DNA of 64,000 nucleotides, taken from the NCBI GenBank assembly GCA_013350335.1, contig CM023539.1, positions 42,084,631 through 42,148,630 on the forward strand, given 5' to 3'. The notes beneath the pieces were generated by a model. The model was not told the DNA's origin. It ran no database searches and saw only the letters and a program-made list of their open reading frames with translations. Position numbers and translations under genes: made by a program. Numbering within the stretch: the first letter of the stretch is position 1; every line of letters starts with the position of its first letter. This document shows, in pieces, positions 60,101-64,000 of the stretch. The DNA comes from Chimonanthus salicifolius (Eukaryota > Streptophyta > Magnoliopsida > Laurales > Calycanthaceae).

Positions 60101-60159
60101 GGGTACAAATGAATAACCGTTACTTAACCGTGTCTGATCCAACTTCATCATGCTTTTGA
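34279..60159 (+). CDS. PBL27-like: PBL27-like receptor-like cytoplasmic kinase (RLCK-VII), five exons, C-terminal frameshift
   Basis: A Ser/Thr protein kinase of the PBS1-like family. In Arabidopsis, PBL27 sits at the plasma membrane, is phosphorylated by the chitin receptor CERK1 and passes the signal to MAPKKK5. Exons 34279-34414, 43791-43999, 48664-48853, 52248-52639 and 59491-60159 join in phases 1, 0, 1, 0 with GT/AG borders, giving 531 residues (Arabidopsis PBL27 is about 513). N-terminal MGGCFPCFG has likely acylated C4 and C7. Kinase signatures: GEGGFG 98-103, VAVK with K120, E136, YRDLKSSN with catalytic D218, DFG D236, GTYGYCAPE 257-265. The kinase core is intact. Odd points: 24.3 kb of introns carrying two whole Copia elements, and a frameshift near 60003 that replaces the conserved tail. 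The unshifted frame two bases on encodes the family [10 protein letters not shown] motif and stops at 60114-60116. Confidence 0.93.
34889..34893 (+). repeat. Target-site duplication of Copia 1 (left)
   Basis: ATTTG, identical to 43094-43098. Confidence 0.9.
34894..35100 (+). repeat. Copia 1 5' LTR
   Basis: 207 bp, TGTTGGTGAAG to ATTACCAACA. Partner at 42891-43093. Confidence 0.92.
35101..35115 (+). other. Copia 1 primer-binding site
   Basis: TGGTATCAGGAGC immediately after the 5' LTR, resembling the complement of the initiator Met tRNA 3' end used by most plant Copia elements. The leader behind it (about 35290-35460) contains three imperfect copies of a GTACACCTTGGTTCCGCTCC unit. Confidence 0.8.
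35761..36600 (+). pseudogene. Copia 1 gag remnant
   Basis: Encodes the Copia capsid-type region ([18 protein letters not shown], then [34 protein letters not shown]). A stop follows KRAG at 36232-36234. After a frame change the nucleocapsid zinc knuckle is recognisable near 36505-36550 (C-x2-C...H-C with Y in place of the expected H). It is cut by the nested LTR fragment from 36559 and resumes near 37550. Confidence 0.8.
36559..37545 (+). mobile_element. Nested LTR-element fragment (Gypsy-like) inside Copia 1 gag
   Basis: A short truncated 5' LTR start (GATGTAGGACATGGATCGAG, about 36561) and a fuller LTR from about 37150 (GATGTAGGACACGGATCGAG) bound about 590 bp. The second LTR has a TATATAAAAAGG promoter box near 37348 and is preceded by a purine tract ACTAGGGGGA. 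The interior includes a proline-rich tract (about 36685-36770, repeats of CCACCACCT). Copia gag resumes right after it, proving insertion. The assignment to Gypsy rests on LTR texture only, and no clean target duplication was found. Confidence 0.6.
37546..38400 (+). pseudogene. Copia 1 gag tail, protease and integrase zinc-finger remnant
   Basis: Resumes as [13 protein letters not shown] gag sequence, then the aspartic protease site reads I-D-F-G-A-T-D-H-M near 37770 (F where DSG or DTG is expected, so inactive). The HHCC region follows at about 38060-38260 ([25 protein letters not shown]-x2-C). Multiple frame changes. Confidence 0.75.
38401..39060 (+). pseudogene. Copia 1 integrase core remnant
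   Basis: Contains the [10 protein letters not shown] motif (38486 onward), [16 protein letters not shown] segment (about 38570-38610), and an intact stretch 38641-39009 with [19 protein letters not shown] and VFGCVYYVH typical of the Copia integrase C-terminal part. Stops split it. Confidence 0.8.
39066..41096 (-). mobile_element. Nested non-autonomous LTR retrotransposon (minus strand, ~2.0 kb)
   Basis: Direct repeats TGTAGAATCACAC plus a CTAATCAAGGAGAGACC block occur at 39066-39160 and 40917-41096. Flanks ACTAC (39061-39065) and ACTAT (41097-41101) match at 4 of 5. On the minus strand the complete LTR (180 bp) begins TGTTGAGATA and ends TCTACA. It is followed by GGTATCAATCTAGGA, close to the usual TGGTATCAG primer site, so the element runs minus. 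The other LTR is truncated next to a (CA)n/(C)n tract. The 1.7-kb interior has no gag or pol motif, so it resembles TRIM/LARD-type passengers. Confidence 0.72.
41097..42020 (+). pseudogene. Copia 1 reverse transcriptase remnant
   Basis: Shows [37 protein letters not shown] and the catalytic YVDD box (about 41933-41944) with DIVITGDD. Stops occur at several places, including after KEEL and in the KMKTL region, so no functional enzyme. Confidence 0.85.
42021..42882 (+). pseudogene. Copia 1 RNase H remnant
   Basis: Encodes [33 protein letters not shown] and, in another frame, [15 protein letters not shown] and HERTKHIEV, all standard for Copia RNase H. Stops after VTW and in the SAEAEY region. 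Confidence 0.82.
42891..43093 (+). repeat. Copia 1 3' LTR
   Basis: 203 bp, TGTTGGTAAAG to ATTAACAACA, then the duplication ATTTG (43094-43098). Polypurine tract GAGGGGAAG at 42882-42890. Confidence 0.92.
43244..43685. mobile_element. MITE with ~85-bp inverted ends in kinase intron 1
   Basis: Left ATGAGGTTGACCACACTGTA, GTTACGGCAAGGTTGA and TTTTAATCAAAGAAAA reappear inverted at 43600-43685 (TTTTCTTTGATGAAAAATGG, TCAACCTTACCGTAAC, GTGTGGTCAACCTCAT). The interior has two direct copies of GAGATAYACNATGATGNATG. Superfamily undecided. It sits 105 bp before the exon 2 acceptor. Confidence 0.75.
43791..43999 (+). CDS. PBL27-like: Kinase exon 2 (linker and glycine loop)
   Basis: The acceptor GTGTTGCAG precedes it. 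Encodes residues 46-115, including [19 protein letters not shown], the RLCK-VII signature before the kinase, and [11 protein letters not shown]. Donor GTTCGT at 44000; phase 0. Confidence 0.95.
44000..45409. other. Kinase intron 2, 5' part
   Basis: No gene. Holds a 15-C homopolymer (44414-44428) and GGGTTTGAG-type scraps. Confidence 0.5.
45410..45900 (+). mobile_element. LINE remnant, RNase H region (plus)
   Basis: A decayed RNase H of the type carried by plant L1 elements: [31 protein letters not shown], then [16 protein letters not shown] and a [11 protein letters not shown] tail, with stops and a shift between. A T-rich/A-rich stretch from 45917 may be the 3' end. Confidence 0.7.
46100..47450 (-). 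mobile_element. LINE remnant, reverse-transcriptase C-end and RNase H (minus)
   Basis: On the minus strand: a zinc-binding RT tail (C-P-L-C, then H-L-L and C region, about 47150-47330), a segment with FRCSWVVG and [14 protein letters not shown] (46906-47145), then the RNase H frame 46474-46902 with [36 protein letters not shown] and [14 protein letters not shown] run near 46111-46118 on the plus strand is the likely poly-A tail. It is 5'-truncated. The 142-codon RNase H frame is nearly whole. Confidence 0.8.
47457..47690. repeat. Direct duplication (~170-bp spacing)
   Basis: GTTGGAATGTATTCCATTCT occurs at 47458 and 47629, each followed by TTGGTT/TTTGGATTACTCA and GAGTT. Two copies only. Confidence 0.7.
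47691..48215. repeat. Minisatellite: GATAGATAGA / GGTGGGGGTCTTGGGG repeats
   Basis: Blocks of GATAGATAGAGGAGAGG, GGTGGGGGTCTTGGGGTTCT and TCGTCATAAA recur six or seven times with variable GA runs between them. The 187-codon minus-strand frame (47690-48253), reading as repeated [11 protein letters not shown], is a by-product of the repeat and not a gene. Confidence 0.88.
48216..48663. other. Kinase intron 2, 3' part
   Basis: No gene or clear repeat; a TTGTTGTAG acceptor ends it. Confidence 0.5.
48664..48853 (+). CDS. PBL27-like: Kinase exon 3 (VAVK lysine and hinge)
   Basis: Acceptor TTGTAG. Encodes residues 116-178 plus one base: [20 protein letters not shown] with catalytic K120, E136 in helix C, and the hinge [17 protein letters not shown]. 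Donor GTTAGA at 48854; phase 1. Confidence 0.95.
48854..49639. other. Kinase intron 3, 5' part
   Basis: No gene; two loosely similar ~190-bp blocks sharing CATTGCCATGTGCAC and AATGAAATTTTCMCCATG suggest an old duplication (49010-49300 and 49310-49500). Confidence 0.4.
49640..50075 (-). mobile_element. RTE-type LINE, 3' remnant in kinase intron 3
   Basis: On the minus strand it ends ATAGATGGGATATTGGC then a GATGATGATGA tail (plus-strand CATCATCGTCATCATCATCA at 49651-49670), the RTE hallmark. Upstream on that strand are a decayed GRP..TWK region and Y-D-R-x-N-W. Collinear with 12411-12990. Confidence 0.75.
50076..51929. other. Kinase intron 3, middle, nothing recognised
   Basis: No coding similarity, no clear repeat borders. 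Slightly higher GC than the intergenic regions. Confidence 0.4.
51930..52155 (+). mobile_element. LINE tail fragment (plus)
   Basis: One frame reads [17 protein letters not shown] (about 51963-52015), the closing motif of plant L1 RNase H domains. It is followed by a 3' UTR-like stretch ending TTTAAAATAAAGG. Stops surround it. Confidence 0.55.
52248..52639 (+). CDS. PBL27-like: Kinase exon 4 (catalytic core)
   Basis: Acceptor TTGCTAG. Encodes residues 179-309: [33 protein letters not shown] (D218), [10 protein letters not shown] (D236), [20 protein letters not shown] and [17 protein letters not shown]. It is almost residue-for-residue that of Arabidopsis PBL27 as I recall the family. Donor GTAATT at 52640; phase 0. 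Confidence 0.97.
52776..53190 (-). mobile_element. LINE tail remnant in kinase intron 4 (minus)
   Basis: On the minus strand: [21 protein letters not shown], the end of a plant L1 RNase H, then a 3' UTR and ACCATTTCAAAAAAAAA at 52776-52793. The 5' part is missing. It has the same 3' terminus as the tiny insert at 53543-53554. Confidence 0.72.
53526..53571 (-). mobile_element. Ultra-short LINE insertion with 17-bp target duplication
   Basis: ATATGATCCATCTTTTT is present twice (53526-53542 and 53555-53571) with only TTTTGAAATGGT between. That 12-bp insert equals the last bases and start of the A tail (inverted) of the LINE at 52776, so it is best read as an extreme 5'-truncated retrotransposition. 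Confidence 0.65.
53894..53898 (+). repeat. Target-site duplication of Copia 2 (left)
   Basis: ACAAC, identical to 59185-59189. Confidence 0.9.
53899..54138 (+). repeat. Copia 2 5' LTR
   Basis: 240 bp. Contains a TTATTTATATTTG TATA-like box (about 54028). The partner at 58949-59184 lacks a 4-bp TTTC-type repeat unit near its end. Confidence 0.93.
54139..54153 (+). other. Copia 2 primer-binding site
   Basis: TGGTATCAGCCAGGG directly after the LTR, tRNA-iMet type. Confidence 0.8.
54834..56190 (+). pseudogene. Copia 2 gag and protease, split by one in-frame TAG
   Basis: Frames 54834-55061 and 55077-56225 are in the same phase, separated only by TAG at 55059-55061. The product has the Copia capsid region ([33 protein letters not shown]), a zinc knuckle C-T-F-C...H-Y-V-D-S-C (about 55661-55700) and the protease site [11 protein letters not shown] (about 55921-55953) with the catalytic DSG intact. 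A frame change near 56170 ends the frame before integrase. Confidence 0.88.
56170..57060 (+). pseudogene. Copia 2 integrase remnant
   Basis: The 56017-56631 frame carries [22 protein letters not shown] and CTHCQYGK (HHCC finger), then [11 protein letters not shown] and [17 protein letters not shown] at 56629-56631 interrupts it. RSDNG follows at about 56660, then [17 protein letters not shown], and [16 protein letters not shown] in another frame. Confidence 0.85.
57061..58410 (+). pseudogene. Copia 2 reverse transcriptase remnant
   Basis: The longest open part (57617-58414) includes [47 protein letters not shown], the catalytic YVDD (about 57972-57983) and [14 protein letters not shown]. Upstream, [20 protein letters not shown] belongs to the same domain but a TGA at about 57527 separates it. 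Confidence 0.9.
58411..58943 (+). pseudogene. Copia 2 RNase H remnant
   Basis: [19 protein letters not shown] in one frame and [14 protein letters not shown]...[25 protein letters not shown] in another, ending at the TGA in front of the polypurine tract. The start of the domain is disturbed by a short local duplication (58315/58400). Confidence 0.85.
58949..59184 (+). repeat. Copia 2 3' LTR
   Basis: 236 bp, then ACAAC at 59185-59189 closing the target duplication. Confidence 0.93.
59491..60159 (+). CDS. PBL27-like: Kinase exon 5 (C-lobe end and variable tail, frameshifted)
   Basis: Acceptor GTGCTTGCAG. Encodes [60 protein letters not shown] and a tail with [19 protein letters not shown]-type. 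From about residue 480 it departs from the family: the run GTAAAAATG at 60001-60009 appears one A short. With six A the frame would continue through [10 protein letters not shown] and stop at 60114-60116, about 14 codons sooner than the TGA actually used at 60157-60159. Confidence 0.93.
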   Translation, partial: ARPLFKDRRKFPKMADPLLQGRYPTRGLYQALAVAAMCLQEQAATRPLIGDVVTALTYLASQTFDPNAAAAHGNRVGLLTPRDKDDQKSPHGVPDSRHEVGRGGALYSNQNSPDFRQRDLVHGVSFGAEVRRGETGGGSGRKWGLDELERPESQRDSPVHAGKTAEGLKNVKMICIENMQSQRQKFGVRIGEVENGQTLSAVQRVQMNNRYLTVSDPTSSCF

Positions 60160-61229
60160 TTTTAACCTGTATTTGGGAGAGGATCATTGCATGCTTTCAA
60201 TATGCCATTCAAATGAAGAGAAGGACAGATGCCATATACCACTTCATCTTGGTTTTGATATTCACCCCAGAAACTAAATTATGATTCTTGTAGTTGAGTC
60301 TCCCTGTTACATATTGTATCTGAATTTTCAGACACGTGGTCCTTTTCATACTGAACGCAATATTTTCATTCTCCTCATTTGTGGCACTTAGTGGAAAGAA
60401 AAGAGAAAGGAAAGGGAGTAAAAGAATGTGTAGAATTGGAATCTTTTAATCAATGTGGATATAGCCCAACATATACGTGTTCTGTTTATGCATTTATGTG
60501 AGGCTTTGTCTTGATACCATGCAGATTAGTAGAGAATGTTTTCACTCTTGCATTAGTGTTTGTGTGAGATTCAGTTAGATCTTTCTCACTATTTATTATT
60601 ATTATCCTTTTAAAGAAGAAGAACTCACTACCATTTTTGAATGTTTGTGCACTTTTAGACCTTCATCCTTAATCCTTGACTTTACCCCATGGATCATAGA
60701 AAATCATTTTTGCACAGAAAATGTCAATTGTGTAGATCTCTAGGAATCATCTACTTAATAGTCTTTACATTGGGACGTGATCCTCTCTGCAGTTTTTATT
60801 TGATGGTTGATCAATTCCTCATTATTCTGCTTGAACTAGAAACCTTGAGCCAGTGGCAATTTGATTGCAGTGGTTTCAATTGGAACGTAAGGTTTGTTTT
60901 TTTGAATTCTAATTATACTTCATCACATAAGAAGCAGAACATAATCAATATATAGAGTGTGGCAATGTAGTGATCAGACTTCCGAGACGTGTTGAAATCT
61001 TAATCACAAATCTCTGTACATAAATGGTAGATTGATTCATTTTATATGGGTCTGAGTGTTGCGAGTTTGATTAGTAGTTCTGTTGCTATTACCTACATTA
61101 TATGCCTTTTTGAGCTGCTTCATCTGTATTGTACATATTGCAGGTTTGGGTGCTATGAATATCAAATAGGCAGCCAGCTCATTGAAATTTTTTGCCAAAT
61201 GAAATGAGGCTCAACACCAGATAGATGGG
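60160..61229. other. 3' flank of the kinase gene
   Basis: The first few hundred bases probably carry the 3' UTR; no sharp poly-A signal decides its end. No further gene; a frame at 60689-60955 has no family motif. Confidence 0.45.
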
Positions 61230-61990
61230 ATAAATTGTTTTCTTGATGATGATGAGGATCAAATATTGTGGTGAGCTTTATTAGTAGGTTAAATGGAATT
61301 TCTTCATCACAAGCCTTTGGACACAAGGTGATGGCATATTGATTTGCCATGCGTAGGTTAGAATATTGTGATGAATTCCATTTGTAGTTATTTTGGGAAC
61401 TTCATACAATTCCACTGTATTGTTTCATCTTAGGTGAGTCAGAATACTTTGCAGAATCCCATCAGTAGTTTCATTGGTGCTTCTTCATCCTTAACCTTTG
61501 TACATGAGGTAATGGCAAATCGATGCATCTTGGATCGGTCAGAATACTTTGGTGAAGGTGGTTTCATTGCACTTCCTTCATTGAATCCTTTTGTTTTCTG
61601 TACAAAGTAATGGCAGATTTTTCAATCTTAGGTGGGACAACATATTGTGGTGAACTCCATTTGCAATTTCATTGGTTCTTTGTCACAATCCTTTGTTTTG
61701 TATATTTGTACATAAAGTAATGGCAGACTCCTTCGTTTTAGGTTTATCAGAAAATTGTGGTGAATGACATTGGTGTTTTCATTGTTGCTTCTCTGTCACA
61801 AGCCTCTGTACATAAGATAATGACAAATTGATTCTTCTCAGGTGGGTCAGAGTATGGTGGAAAACTCAATTTGTAGTTTCATTAGAGCTTCTTCATCACA
61901 ACTGTGTTCATTGTTGTGATCAGTACTTTCACTGGAACTTCTTTATCACAACCCTTTGTGCACAATGTAAATGGACTGATTCATCTCAGA
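61230..61990. repeat. Degenerate tandem repeat, ~100-bp unit, ~7 copies
   Basis: CTTAGGTGGGTCAGAATA-like starts fall at about 61354, 61431, 61529, 61629, 61738 and 61838. Each unit then has TTTGTGGTGAA, TTTGTAGTTTCATTGG, TTCTTCATCACAA, CCTTTGTACATAA and GTAATGGCAAATTGAT. Units are strongly diverged, so the array is old. Confidence 0.75.
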
Positions 61991-62230
61991 TGAGGTTCTA
62001 CCTAATGGTATTATGGTTATTTGTTTATATGGATAGGATGGCAATTTAACCCGAAAGCCCAAAGAACCCGGCATGAAAAATTGGGCTTGGCCCTGAGTTT
62101 TGGGCCTGAGTGCTAATCGTGCTCGGGCTTGAGCATGATAATAGAGCTTGATTAAAAATCGGGCCGGACTTGGTCATGTATGCTCAGGCCTGAAGCACCA
62201 CTCCAATCATAAAGATGTGTTTTATATATT
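61991..62230. repeat. GGGCTTGG-rich repeat fragment
   Basis: 62040-62220 has AACCCGAAAGCCCAA, TTGGGCTTGG, GCTCGGGCTTGAGC and GGGCCGGACTTGG units, similar in composition to 13545-13745. No ends identified. Confidence 0.4.
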
Positions 62231-64000
62231 ATGTATTTCTTGTAGGGGTTCAACTTAGGTTAGGTTCGACCTAAACACCGTTGATCTGGTGTGAAAATAT
62301 GGGCATTACATATGTATATACACAACACACACTCTTAATTTTCATATCATTATTTGATGATTTTTAGAATTAACTCTCTATAATGATTATATTCTAGTGA
62401 CAATGATTTGTTTTTATGGATATCTCTTCACTTGAAGCGATATCAATACAATATATATAGATCAAATTATCTACTTAATTCTATAGGTTGACCTGTGATC
62501 CGTTTAACTACATCCTAATTAAAAATGAGTTGGGGTTTTAAAAGTGGATTGGGTTATAGACATGTTGGAGGCGGCCAAAATATGAGTTGAGTTGAAAACT
62601 AGTCACTCGAATTAAATATGAGCGGAGTAAGCTTGGCTCTCAACCTAACCAGTCCGTTGCCGTCCTTAATATGGATGCAGGTGAGTCACACAAGTCTTTT
62701 GTCTCCTTTGTATTGAGCCTAAAATCAAATACTCTAAAAGGTACAAGAGGAATCTGGTAGGTCATGTGTTCACCTCTGAAGCTGAGAGGCTCATTGTAGC
62801 ACATGTGAGAATGTTCTATGTGTAAGAGGTATGGTCCATTCATGGGGTGGGCCAGCCGTAGTAGACCCAAAAATTTGATCAATCTACATCTTGAGATTCA
62901 TAAGTGTTTTCTAACAAAAAAATATTTAAATATATAAAATAATGTACAAAAGTAATAATGTAAATAATTGTCCGACTTTCTTTTAACATTAAGAGAATGT
63001 TATTTAATTAGTTCATTAGAGTTCAAATTTCAATATTCAAACTCTCAAAAGTATAGGACTAGTATATAATTCAAGTATACTATGAAAAATTAATAATGAA
63101 CTAAAAAGCTCTATAAATCTAAAGGTCTTAAATGCTCAATGACTCAAACCTTAAAAATTATTAAAATAAAGCATTCCCTACTGTCACATTCTAAATAACA
63201 CTATAATTCTATTATTTATAAGAATCGTAAAATTTGTTAATAAACACAAATCATTTCTTTTATCATATCGCATGAGTCATAAGATATGAATCTAATATCT
63301 TAAGATTTTAAGAATAATAGTGATAACAGATGACGTCATGAATGACTGCCAGGTGTATTTAGAACTTCACTAATTGGTCATATAACAAACTCAAAAATTT
63401 AATTATACATATACTTAAAGCCATTTAACCCTGAGAATTAGGATCATAAGAGTTTATTTTATCTTAATTTAATGCCATAGGTGGTTTCAACTTTCAAACT
63501 TTCTATTTATATCGTACATATTGTACCAAGGGCTATAAACAAGGCTTAGTCAGGCCCAAGTTCAAACTGTGTCCGGCTCAATAGTTTGGTAAATGAGTGA
63601 GTAAAATTGAGTGTTGGGCTAGGATTGGGTCATAATTTAAGGTCTCATAGTATGAACAATGAGAAATGGACCCAAGAAGGAAAAAAAAGAAGAAGAAAGA
63701 AACCAATTCAACTATTATACAAAGAACTCATGTAATTCGTACGGGTAACTCAGTTGATCTAAGCTTCTAGAATTAGACTACAAGTTTTTTGTTAAACTTC
63801 TCTTAGACTTCCCTAATATACAAGGTTTTGCGTGTTTTTTTGTATCTTATCCAAATAATAAGAACAGCATAGCTCACCTCATTTGCCACTCTCATTCTGA
63901 AACAAGAATCATGAACTTGTGACTCTTAATATGTTTTTAATGCTTGTTTGGTGGTTTTCCCATAATGGTATTTTATCTTTGTTCTATATTATTAGTTTCA
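62231..64000. other. AT-rich intergenic, no gene seen
   Basis: No coding similarity. A scrap of the GGCCCAAG repeat at 63530-63650 and a short purine run near 63675-63700. Confidence 0.45.

Overview
This is an AT-rich, intron- and transposon-rich plant nuclear window. The evidence is plant-only gene families (CC-type glutaredoxins ending in ALWL and a class VII receptor-like cytoplasmic kinase), a spliced five-exon gene with GT/AG junctions, Ty1-copia elements primed from a tRNA-iMet-like site, LINE, SINE, hAT-like and Mutator-like repeats, and almost no coding sequence over long stretches. I cannot fix the species. Such long transposon-filled introns are known from several angiosperms with expanded introns (for example magnoliids and lotus), but that is only an inference.

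Layout. 1-34 kb is mostly repeats around two single-exon glutaredoxin paralogs: 5187-5498 on the minus strand (CCMC active site) and 24129-24440 on the plus strand (CCMS). They are head-to-head, about 72% identical, and keep a similar core promoter (CT-rich box, CCACC box, GTATAAATATG TATA box). Between and after them lie a ~3 kb tandem array of ~230-bp monomers (14840-17880), two SINE families, RTE-type LINE remnants, Mutator-like hairpin MITEs, and a family of non-autonomous hAT-like elements full of ATCGGCCGATAT palindromes. The best copy (19897-21933) has a perfect 8-bp target duplication. It sits inside another hAT-like element of a second family, marked by GACCCG-type repeats.

34279-60159 is one gene: a PBL27-like RLCK-VII kinase with about 1.6 kb of coding sequence spread over 25.9 kb. 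Intron 1 holds a complete but defective Copia element (34894-43093, TSD ATTTG), itself invaded by a Gypsy-like LTR fragment and by a small minus-strand non-autonomous LTR element. Intron 2 holds two LINE remnants and a minisatellite. Intron 3 holds an RTE remnant and a LINE tail. Intron 4 holds a LINE tail and a second, younger Copia (53899-59184, TSD ACAAC). All splice phases fit and the kinase core is intact. The last exon, however, appears to have lost one A in a homopolymer at about 60003-60007. This moves the conserved [10 protein letters not shown] tail out of frame and gives a novel C-terminus.

Downstream, 60160-64000 has no gene. It holds a degenerate ~100-bp tandem repeat (61230-61990) and a fragment of a GGGCTTGG-rich repeat. 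No rRNA, true tRNA gene or CRISPR array was seen. The most novel material is the ATCGGCCGAT hAT-like family with its nesting record, and the kinase-tail frameshift.
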